The notes under the pieces were generated by a model that ran no database searches, was not told the DNA's origin, and saw nothing but the letters and a program-made list of their open reading frames with translations. From Methyloversatilis sp. (GTDB lineage: Bacteria; Pseudomonadota; Gammaproteobacteria; Burkholderiales; Rhodocyclaceae), in NCBI RefSeq assembly GCF_030696805.1, contig NZ_JAUYRO010000096.1, positions 95,164 through 159,163 of the forward strand: a stretch of 64,000 nucleotides of DNA. Direction: 5' to 3'. The stretch's first letter is position 1; each line of letters opens with the position of its first letter. A program made the translations under genes and the position numbers. Below are positions 40,329-47,473 of the stretch, piece after piece.

Positions 40329-41615
40329 ATGACATCAAGCGCTTCATCCACCGCCCGCACCGTCGGCGCCCCGATAGACCGGATTCCGGTGAGCCTGTTG
40401 ACCGGTTTTCTCGGTGCCGGCAAGACGACCCTGCTGAACGAGCTGATGAAGCATCCCGCGATGGCCGGCACCGCGGTCCTGATCAACGAATTCGGCGAAG
40501 TGGGCATCGATCACCATCTGGTGGAGAAACTCGACGACACCACGGTGCTGCTCGATTCCGGCTGTCTGTGCTGCAGCGTGCAGGGCGATCTGGTGGCCGC
40601 ACTCAAACAGTTGCACCTCCGAAGTTCGAAGCGCGAGATTCCGCCGGTCACGCGGGTGCTGATCGAAACCACCGGTCTGGCCGACCCGGTGCCGGTCATC
40701 TACACGCTGATGGAAGAGCGCTTCATCGCCGCCCGTTTCGTGTGCGACAGCGTGCTCACTGCGGTCGATGCGACACATGGCCTGGAACAGATCGACCGCC
40801 ATCAGGAAGCGCTGCGCCAGATCGCCATGGCCGACCGCCTGCTGATCACCAAGGGCGACCTGGCGGGTGCCGATAGCCGGGCAGCGCTCGATGCGCGGCT
40901 CGACACGCTCAATCCGGGCGCGCTGCGTCTGGACGTGCGCCACGGTCGGATCGAGCCCGACCAGCTGTTCGGCAGCGGCATCTATTCCACCACCGGCAAG
41001 CTGCCGGATGTGGCGGCGTGGCTGGGCGAGGAACGCGTTCTCGATGAAAGCGCCCGGGCCGCGCACGCTGCGGCACCGCTGCGCTGGAACACACAGCCGG
41101 CACCGGCGCGTGCGACGTCGGCGCGCCACGACGATTCGGTATCGAGCTTCGTCGTGCGCTTCGAGGCACCCGTGCCGTGGTACGGGTTTTCGGTCGCCAT
41201 GGGTCGCATCCTGGAAAGCTGGGGTCCGCGTCTGCTGCGCGTGAAGGGCTTGATGAATGTGGCCGGTGACGACCTGCCGCAGGTGATCCAGTGCGTGCAG
41301 GACGTGGCCTACCCGCCGCTGCGCCTGCCTGCGTGGCCGGCAGGCGGCCCGTTCGACGATCGCCACGGGCGTCTGGTGTTCATCACGCGGGACATCGGCG
41401 ACGACGAGCGCGACCTCATCCGCACGCTGCTTGCCAATCTTCCTCCGCAGGCAGCTGCCGCACGCGCAGTGGCCGCCAACCCGTTCATGGCGACGCGCTG
41501 CTGGCTGTCGCAGAGGATGCCGGTCGCGCCGGCCGGTGGTCTGCAGGCAGACGGCTGGGTCGTCCAGGCCCGGCGTTTTTCGGCCCGCCCCGCGCCGGGT
41601 CGCGGCGGCACCTGA
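40329..41615 (+). CDS. CobW/COG0523 G3E-family metallochaperone GTPase
   Basis: A 428-residue GTPase. It has Walker A GFLGAGKTT, the metal-binding CLCC motif (SGCLCCSVQGDL), ETTGLADP and the guanine-specificity region ITKGDLAG. A C-terminal CobW domain follows (FVVRFEAPVPWYGFSVAMG). The family inserts metals such as zinc, cobalt or iron into client proteins. GGAGAGACCG precedes the ATG. It is divergent from the AcoR-like activator and 3.4 kb upstream of a carboxylase whose known relatives need zinc or other metals, so that enzyme is a plausible client. Confidence 0.88.
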   Translation: MTSSASSTARTVGAPIDRIPVSLLTGFLGAGKTTLLNELMKHPAMAGTAVLINEFGEVGIDHHLVEKLDDTTVLLDSGCLCCSVQGDLVAALKQLHLRSSKREIPPVTRVLIETTGLADPVPVIYTLMEERFIAARFVCDSVLTAVDATHGLEQIDRHQEALRQIAMADRLLITKGDLAGADSRAALDARLDTLNPGALRLDVRHGRIEPDQLFGSGIYSTTGKLPDVAAWLGEERVLDESARAAHAAAPLRWNTQPAPARATSARHDDSVSSFVVRFEAPVPWYGFSVAMGRILESWGPRLLRVKGLMNVAGDDLPQVIQCVQDVAYPPLRLPAWPAGGPFDDRHGRLVFITRDIGDDERDLIRTLLANLPPQAAAARAVAANPFMATRCWLSQRMPVAPAGGLQADGWVVQARRFSARPAPGRGGT

Positions 41616-41621
41616 AGCGCG

Positions 41622-42320
41622 TCAGGCGGGGCCGGCGAACCTTGCCGACAACGGGTCGAGATAGCGCACCAGCAGGTCGTGCGCGTTTTGCCCGAACAAG
41701 CGGATGCGTCCGGTGTTGTTCAGCATCAGCAGGCCGACGATGTGCGCGAAGATCGCGCTGGTTTCGATCACCGCCTCCGCTTCGTTCAGGCCGAGCTGCG
41801 CCAGCAATTCCTGGATCGGCAGCAGTGCGGCCTGCAACCGGCGATTGAGCTGCTGGTTCAGTTCGGGTGTCAGGCCGCGGGGCCGCGCGCCGTTGAACAG
41901 GTAGAACCCGAGGTCCATGTCCTGCGGGTGGTCGCGGTAGAAACCGAAGAAGGCCATTGCCCGGGCACGCAGCAGCGCGACGAGCGCAGCACGCTCGTCC
42001 GTCGCGGCAACTCCGCCTGCGGGCGTCGCGTCATCCACGCACTGCTTCAGCCGGTGCAGCGACTCGCCGAGCAGTGCGGCGTAGATTTCCTCGCGGCTGC
42101 CGAAGTAGCTGTACAGCGCGCCGGGTGTGTAGCCGGCGCGCTTGGCGATTTCCCGCAGGCTGGCGCCTTCGAGCCCCAGTTCGAAGAACGCGGACCGCGC
42201 GGCATCGAGAATCAGCGTGCGCCGCGTTTCGTTGATGGCCGCCTCGCGCAGCACGCGCGGTGCGTTCGGCGCAGGCAGCACCGGCTCGTCGTCCGGCGAC
42301 CGTACGGTTGACTTGACCAT
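41622..42320 (-). CDS. TetR-family transcriptional regulator
   Basis: A 232-residue repressor. A 30-residue unstructured N-terminus precedes the TetR helix-turn-helix (about residues 38-85: ILDAARSAFFELGLEGASLREIAKRAG split by the turn, with GALYSYFGSREEIYAALL). The helical ligand domain follows. It is convergent with the CobW gene (stops six bases apart) and divergent from the HpaB-like gene, with a perfect 15-bp palindrome between. Confidence 0.9.
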   Translation of the reverse strand: MVKSTVRSPDDEPVLPAPNAPRVLREAAINETRRTLILDAARSAFFELGLEGASLREIAKRAGYTPGALYSYFGSREEIYAALLGESLHRLKQCVDDATPAGGVAATDERAALVALLRARAMAFFGFYRDHPQDMDLGFYLFNGARPRGLTPELNQQLNRRLQAALLPIQELLAQLGLNEAEAVIETSAIFAHIVGLLMLNNTGRIRLFGQNAHDLLVRYLDPLSARFAGPA

Positions 42321-42347
42321 GACCTGATTTTAACCTGACGCAATTAT

Positions 42348-42362
42348 TTGAACAGTGTTCAA
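42348..42362. promoter_or_regulatory. Probable TetR operator
   Basis: TTGAACAGTGTTCAA is a perfect inverted repeat around a central G, in the 45-bp gap between the TetR gene and the HpaB-like gene. A second palindrome, TGGAACGTTCCA, follows at 42367-42378. Position and symmetry suggest control of both divergent genes. Confidence 0.65.
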
Positions 42363-42365
42363 TCA

Positions 42366-44000
42366 ATGGAACGTTCCACACTTCCCCTGCATGGAAAAGC
42401 GGCCCCCGCCGCCAACACCGGCACGCTGATGACAGGTCGGGACTTCCGCGAGTCCCTGCGCAAGCTTTCCCCCAGGGTTTATGTCGATGGCCAACTGCTC
42501 GATTCGGTCGTCGACGCACCGTCGATGCAGCCCGGCATCAACGCACTCGCGGTGAGCTACGATTTCGCGCACGACCCGGCCAAAGCGCCGCTGATGACGG
42601 CCGTGCAGACGCGCAGCGGCCGGACGGTCAATCGCATGCTGCACATCAACGAGTCGTCCGGCGACCTGCTGAACAAGCTCGAAGCAGTGCGCATCCTGTG
42701 CCAGGAAACCGGTTGCGCGCAGCGCTATCTGGCGCATGACGCACTCAATGGCATCGGCCAGGCGGTGGCGCGGCTCGACGACGCGCGGGGCAACACCGAG
42801 TACGGCGCCCGCTTTGCCGACTACCTGCAGCGCGTGCAGGACGAAGACCTGACGCTGGGCATCGCGATGACCGACGCCAAGGGCGACCGAAGCCAGCGGC
42901 CGCACCAGCAGTCGAATCCGGACGTCTACCTGCACATCGTCGAGCGCAACGGCCGCGGCATCGTCATTTCCGGCACCAAGGCCATCGTCACCGGCGCGCC
43001 CTACATGCATGAGTTCCTGGTCATGCCGTCGCGCAACATGACCGAAGCCGACGCAGACTTCGCCGTGTGCTGTGCGGTACCGGTCGACGCGCCCGGCATC
43101 ACCATCGTCGCCCGCCCCGCCGGCCGGCCGGGCGAGAAGCCCGAGCATGGCTCACCGCTGTTTTCGCGCCGCTACGGCCAATCGACCGGCGTGGTCATCT
43201 TTGACCGCGTGTTCGTGCCCTGGGCGCGCGTGTTCCTCGCCGGCGAGTGGGAACACTCCGGCGCCGTCACCTATAACTACGCCACCCACCACCGCCACAG
43301 CTGCATCGCCGCGCGCGCCGGTTTCGGCGACCTGCTGATCGGCGCTGCCGCGTTGATGTGCGAAGCGAACGGGCTGGACCCCGACCGCAAGGCCAATCTG
43401 CGCGACCCGATGGTCGAACTGATCAAGATCACCGAAGGTTTCTACGCCTGCGGTGTGGCCGCCAGCGTCTATGCGGCGGCCGATCCGTACTCGTACACCT
43501 TCATGCCGGAGCCGGTGTTCGCCAATATCGGCAAGCTGCTGCTGTCGACCCAGATCTACGACATGCACCGGCTGGCGCACGAAGTGTCAGGCGGCCTGAT
43601 CGTCGCCCTGCCCGGCCCGCACGAAGACCACAACCCGGCCACCGCTGCGACGCTGGCCGAGGTGCTGCGTGCCAATCCGGACATCCCGTACGACAAGCGG
43701 ATCGAGGTCGCGCGCTTCATGGAAGACCTGACCGCCTCGTATCAGGGCGGCTGGTATTCGCTGATCAGCCTGCATGGCGGCGGATCGCCCGCCGCACTGA
43801 AACAGGAAATCTGGCGCAACTACCCGGTCGGCGACAAGGTCGATCTGGTCGAGCGCCTGCTTGATCGCGGCGTGCTGGCGGACGAGAAGCGTTCGATCAC
43901 ACGCAACAGGCAGCCCGGACGCTGTTGCGACGCCGGTTGCAGCCAACCCGGTCAGGCCGTGATGGTGCCGCTGCCCGTCGCGCGTCCGACCGATGACTGA
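42366..44000 (+). CDS. HpaB / 4-hydroxybutyryl-CoA dehydratase superfamily protein
   Basis: A 544-residue flavin-dependent superfamily member with an acyl-CoA-dehydrogenase-like fold. Motifs include AMTDAKGDRSQRPHQQ, GIVISGTKAIVTGAPYMHE and DLTASYQGGW. Overall it resembles 4-hydroxybutyryl-CoA dehydratase (AbfD) more than classic HpaB. Against my recollection of AbfD, the histidine ligand and one cysteine are kept, but two cluster cysteines appear replaced (Tyr in GCAQRYLAHD; Ala in HSCIAARAG). That suggests an oxygenase or other flavin activity. No HpaC reductase is adjacent. The start could instead be 42429 (MTGRDFRESL), where the similarity begins. Confidence 0.75.
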   Translation: MERSTLPLHGKAAPAANTGTLMTGRDFRESLRKLSPRVYVDGQLLDSVVDAPSMQPGINALAVSYDFAHDPAKAPLMTAVQTRSGRTVNRMLHINESSGDLLNKLEAVRILCQETGCAQRYLAHDALNGIGQAVARLDDARGNTEYGARFADYLQRVQDEDLTLGIAMTDAKGDRSQRPHQQSNPDVYLHIVERNGRGIVISGTKAIVTGAPYMHEFLVMPSRNMTEADADFAVCCAVPVDAPGITIVARPAGRPGEKPEHGSPLFSRRYGQSTGVVIFDRVFVPWARVFLAGEWEHSGAVTYNYATHHRHSCIAARAGFGDLLIGAAALMCEANGLDPDRKANLRDPMVELIKITEGFYACGVAASVYAAADPYSYTFMPEPVFANIGKLLLSTQIYDMHRLAHEVSGGLIVALPGPHEDHNPATAATLAEVLRANPDIPYDKRIEVARFMEDLTASYQGGWYSLISLHGGGSPAALKQEIWRNYPVGDKVDLVERLLDRGVLADEKRSITRNRQPGRCCDAGCSQPGQAVMVPLPVARPTDD

Positions 44001-44070
44001 CGACCGGGCGTAACCCACACCAGCCGCCTCCCGACACGGCAGGCGGCCGGCGCAACAGGAAAGAGCCAGC

Positions 44071-44613
44071 ATGCGCATCAAACCTTGTGAATCCGTACTG
44101 CTGGTCATCGATCTGCAGGGACGCCTGCTGCCGGCCATCGATGACGGCCAGACCGTTCTCGAGAACGCGACCTGGTTGGTCGACGTGGCACAGGCGATCA
44201 GCGTGCCGATACTGGCGACCGAGCAGTATCCGCAAGGCCTCGGGCCGACCGAAGCCGGTCTGCGGGCGCGCTTTCCGGACGGCACCATCGTCGAGAAAAC
44301 GCATTTCTCGGCGCTTGCCGAAAGCAGCCTGCTCAGGGCACCCGAAGCCGGACGCAGACAATGGGTCGTCGTCGGCACCGAGGCGCACGTCTGCGTGCAG
44401 CAGACCGTGCTAGACCGGCTCGCCATGGGTCGGCAGGTGTTCGTCGTCGAGGATGCGGTCGGCTCGCGACGCCCCCGCGACAAGGCGCTGGCGCTGCAGC
44501 GCATGCAGCAGAACGGCGCGGAAATCGTCAGCCGCGAAATGGTGGCGTTCGAATGGCTCGAACAGGCAGGCACGCCGTTGTTCCGCGCCGTACTGGAACG
44601 CTTCATCCGCTGA
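44071..44613 (+). CDS. Isochorismatase-family cysteine hydrolase
   Basis: A 180-residue protein with the Asp-Lys-Cys triad of the family: LLVIDLQGRLL, VEKTHFSAL and TEAHVCVQQT. Relatives hydrolyse amides or vinyl ethers. The substrate is not evident. It lies 70 bases after the HpaB-like gene on the same strand and is probably co-expressed under the TetR regulator. Confidence 0.9.
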   Translation: MRIKPCESVLLVIDLQGRLLPAIDDGQTVLENATWLVDVAQAISVPILATEQYPQGLGPTEAGLRARFPDGTIVEKTHFSALAESSLLRAPEAGRRQWVVVGTEAHVCVQQTVLDRLAMGRQVFVVEDAVGSRRPRDKALALQRMQQNGAEIVSREMVAFEWLEQAGTPLFRAVLERFIR

Positions 44614-44795
44614 GCCGAGCCGGCAGTGCGGCCGCCTCAGGTCGCCCGGACCGTGTGCGCCACGACGCACGGCAATTCGCCCGCTCCGGCCCTCCCTCCC
44701 CCCGCGCTTTTTTGTCCTCCCTTCCCCTTCGCAATCCATCCCCCGAGCCTGCCTCGAACACGCCTTTATATTGCGTCGCAGCAATCAAGAGGGAT

Positions 44796-44809
44796 CGGAC
44801 GATCGTCCG
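44796..44809. promoter_or_regulatory. Palindromic upstream activator site candidate for apc promoter
   Basis: CGGACGATCGTCCG is a perfect 14-bp palindrome, about 100 bp upstream of the -24/-12 element. A partial repeat (ACCATCGTCTGGC) follows at about 44818-44830. This is the normal position for a sigma-54 activator binding site. Confidence 0.6.
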
Positions 44810-44865
44810 GATAACGAACCATCGTCTGGCTTTCAGCGCATTTTGGCCATTTTAATCCCTATATA

Positions 44866-44878
44866 AATCAATTACTTG
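44866..44878 (+). promoter_or_regulatory. IHF binding site consensus
   Basis: AATCAATTACTTG matches the IHF consensus WATCAANNNNTTR at every position. It lies in an A/T-rich stretch between the palindrome and the sigma-54 promoter, where IHF bending would bring the activator to the polymerase. Confidence 0.65.
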
Positions 44879-44893
44879 AAAATATCTCGCGTG

Positions 44894-44908
44894 TGGCACA
44901 GCGCTTGC
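44894..44908 (+). promoter_or_regulatory. Sigma-54 (-24/-12) promoter of the apc operon
   Basis: TGGCAC, five bases, then TTGC: a perfect match to the core of the sigma-54 consensus with exact spacing. It lies about 150 bases before the apcA ATG. The rest of the 446-bp gap upstream (44614-44795) is C-rich with no gene seen. Confidence 0.88.
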
Positions 44909-45059
44909 GTTGGTGCTGTCGGGAAGTCCACGTGTCACACGGGTCCCGTTCGCCGGCAGAAGACATTGATGCCGCGGACGGCCATGCGGCGTCGGTATCG
45001 ATTTCTGATCTTCTAAAAGCGGTCTTGATCCACGAATGGATGGCGGGAGGTAATGGGGA

Positions 45060-46997
45060 ATGGCAGTGCACATCAACATCGATAACGGTGGAACGCTCAC
45101 CGATATCTGCATCATGACGGACGGCGTCGTCAAAAAGACCAAGGTGCTCACGACACCCTATGACCTGAGCAAGTGCTTCTTCGACGGCTTGCAGAAGGCG
45201 TCCGAAGTGATCTATGGCGCAGCGGACGTGAAGCGCCTGCTCGAAGAAGTGGACCTGATCCGCTACTCGACCACGCAGGGCACGAATGCCATCTGCGAAC
45301 GCAAGGGCCCGCGTCTGGGTTTGATCATCGACGGCGCGCTGCGCGACCTGCCGGTCCGGCTGGCCGAGCATGACCCGGAAGTGTACGAAGCGCTGGTCGG
45401 CGACCGCGTCGTGTTCCTCGACAGCGCCGAAGTCACCGGCCCCGATGCCGAAATCGAAGTGGTCAAGGCGATCAACAAGTTGACCGCGATGGGTGCCAGT
45501 CGCCTCGTCGTGAGCTTCGACGGCGCCGACTTCATGGCGGTGGAAACCTGCTTCAAGAAGGTGGCGCTGCGCAAGTACCCGCGCCATCTGCTCGGCGCGG
45601 TGCCCATCCTGTATGGCAGCGACCTGTCCACCGACCGCGACATGGTTCGCCGCACCTGGACCTCGCTGATCAATTCCTTTCTCCATCCGGCGATGGAAGC
45701 CTTCCTGTTCAATGCGGAAAAGCGCCTGCGCGACTATCGCACCAAGAATCCGCTGCTGATTTTCCGCAATGACGGTGACGCCTCCCGCGTGGCCAAGACC
45801 GTGGCGATCAAGACCTACAGCTCCGGCCCGCGCGGCGGCATGGAGGGCATGAAGTCCTTCGCCCGGCTGTACGGCATGTCGGACGTGATCGGCATCGACG
45901 TCGGCGGCACGACGACCGACATCGGCCAGTGCCTCGACGGCAAGGTCGCCGAGGTCCAGCGCGGTCACGTGGAAGGCATCAGCGTGTCCTTCCCGCTGTG
46001 CGAAATCATGAGCGCGGGCGCCGGTGGCAGTTCGATCATCAAGGTGGTGAATGGCCGTGTCGTCATCGGCCCGGAAAGCGTCGGCGCCGTACCCGGACCG
46101 GCGGCATTCGGCCGTGGCGGCAAGGAAGCGACCATCACCGACGCCAGTCTGCTGAGCGGCCTGTTCGACCCGAAGTCCTACTTCGGCGGCGGCATGGCGC
46201 TCGATCTGGACCGCGCCGCAACGGCCGTCCAGGTCAGGATTGCCGAACCGCTCGGCGTCGATCTCGACGAAGCGCTGCTCAAGATGGAGCACGCCTACGA
46301 AGACAAGATCGCCGTCGAACTGCATCGTTTCACGAAGATTTCGAAGGACACCGTGATACTGGCCTTCGGAGGCGCAGGCCCGCTGAATGCGTGCGGCGTC
46401 GCCGAAAAGGCCGGCATCGACAAGGTGGCCGTGCCGAAGCTGGCCGCCGTGTTCAGCGCGTTCGGCATCGGTTCCTGCGACATATCGCAGCGCTACGCCG
46501 TGGCGCTCGGTGACCGCAGCGACAAGGCACTGGCCGAGGCGCTGGAAGCACTGAAGGTCAAGGCATCGCGCGACATGTTCGCCGAAGGCTTCGGCGCCGG
46601 CGAATACGAGGTCGAGGCGTGGCTCGTGGGCGAGAACAGCGACGGCAGCGAAAGCACGCACGCGATCTCCGGCACGCCGACCCTGCCCGCCGCGCTGGCG
46701 AGCGCTGTGGCGGTCGAACTGCAGTTGAGAGCGGTCAAGTCGTTGCGCACCAGCGCGGCCGACACCGCACGCTTCGTTGCGGGAAGCGCTGCCAAGGCCG
46801 ACGGCACGCGCAAGGTGCTGATCCGCGACAAGGGTCGCGTCGACGTGCCGGTCTACAAGCTGAGCCAGCTCAAGGCGGGCGACCAGGCCGCCGGACCGGC
46901 CATTCTCGAAGAAGACTACTTTACCTGCCGGGTGCTCGATGGCTGGAGTTTCGTCATCAGCGACGCGGGCGACATCATGCTGAACAGGAAGGGCTGA
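45060..46997 (+). CDS. apcA: Acetophenone-carboxylase-like subunit A (hydantoinase A/oxoprolinase family)
   Basis: A 645-residue ASKHA-fold protein of the hydantoinase A family. It has an N-terminal NIDNGGTLTDICIM motif, TTQGTNAICERKGPRLG, a second phosphate motif IDVGGTTTDIGQCL, and AGAGGSS. It is the shorter of two HyuA-like proteins in the operon; the size (about 70 kDa) and order match ApcA of Aromatoleum acetophenone carboxylase, an ATP-dependent enzyme carboxylating acetophenone to benzoylacetate. GGAGG lies upstream of the ATG. The substrate here is inferred from subunit make-up, not shown. Confidence 0.82.
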   Translation: MAVHINIDNGGTLTDICIMTDGVVKKTKVLTTPYDLSKCFFDGLQKASEVIYGAADVKRLLEEVDLIRYSTTQGTNAICERKGPRLGLIIDGALRDLPVRLAEHDPEVYEALVGDRVVFLDSAEVTGPDAEIEVVKAINKLTAMGASRLVVSFDGADFMAVETCFKKVALRKYPRHLLGAVPILYGSDLSTDRDMVRRTWTSLINSFLHPAMEAFLFNAEKRLRDYRTKNPLLIFRNDGDASRVAKTVAIKTYSSGPRGGMEGMKSFARLYGMSDVIGIDVGGTTTDIGQCLDGKVAEVQRGHVEGISVSFPLCEIMSAGAGGSSIIKVVNGRVVIGPESVGAVPGPAAFGRGGKEATITDASLLSGLFDPKSYFGGGMALDLDRAATAVQVRIAEPLGVDLDEALLKMEHAYEDKIAVELHRFTKISKDTVILAFGGAGPLNACGVAEKAGIDKVAVPKLAAVFSAFGIGSCDISQRYAVALGDRSDKALAEALEALKVKASRDMFAEGFGAGEYEVEAWLVGENSDGSESTHAISGTPTLPAALASAVAVELQLRAVKSLRTSAADTARFVAGSAAKADGTRKVLIRDKGRVDVPVYKLSQLKAGDQAAGPAILEEDYFTCRVLDGWSFVISDAGDIMLNRKG

Positions 46998-47002
46998 GAA
47001 AA

Positions 47003-47401
47003 ATGAAAGTACTGATGACCGAATATCTGCGCATCGACCTGGAGACCGAAAACTGGGAATGCCGCGTGTGCGACCACGTGATCGGCTCGGCCGGGAAGAG
47101 CTACAAGGAAGGTCTGCTGGTGCATAACCGCGACCCGCGCGAAATCCATCCGCCCATCCTCGACCCGGAAAAGTACCGCTTCACCTTCAGCCCCGATCCG
47201 GAATGGGTGCGCATCCTCGAATTCTGCTGCCCGTCCTGCGGCACCCAGGTGGAAACCGAATACGCCATTCCCGGCCATCCGCCGCTGTACGACATGGAAC
47301 CGGATCTGCCCGCACTGAAGGCCCAGTGGGCCAGGCGCGGCGAGCAGAAGACGCCGGTCGTCGGCCCCGCAGTCGCGGCGGACAAGGGACACGGCCACTG
47401 A
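47003..47401 (+). CDS. apcB: Acetone/acetophenone carboxylase gamma-like zinc-finger subunit
   Basis: A 132-residue protein with two cysteine pairs (WECRVCDHVIG and CCPSCGTQVETE) that should form a zinc site, and a conserved core RDPREIHPPILDPEKY. It corresponds to the small (about 15 kDa) subunit of acetophenone carboxylase and to the gamma subunit of acetone carboxylase. It lies five bases after apcA. The frame is short, so it is easily missed. Confidence 0.83.
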   Translation: MKVLMTEYLRIDLETENWECRVCDHVIGSAGKSYKEGLLVHNRDPREIHPPILDPEKYRFTFSPDPEWVRILEFCCPSCGTQVETEYAIPGHPPLYDMEPDLPALKAQWARRGEQKTPVVGPAVAADKGHGH

Positions 47402-47473
47402 GCCCGGATGCATTGCCGGCGTGCAGGCCCGCAGGGGCTGCGTGCGTCAGTACGAACGAATCGAGGAGATAGC

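Noticed and set aside
44868..46661. 597-codon minus-strand open frame covering the apc promoter
   Set aside because: Antisense to apcA and would include the sigma-54 promoter; no ribosome site or family motif.
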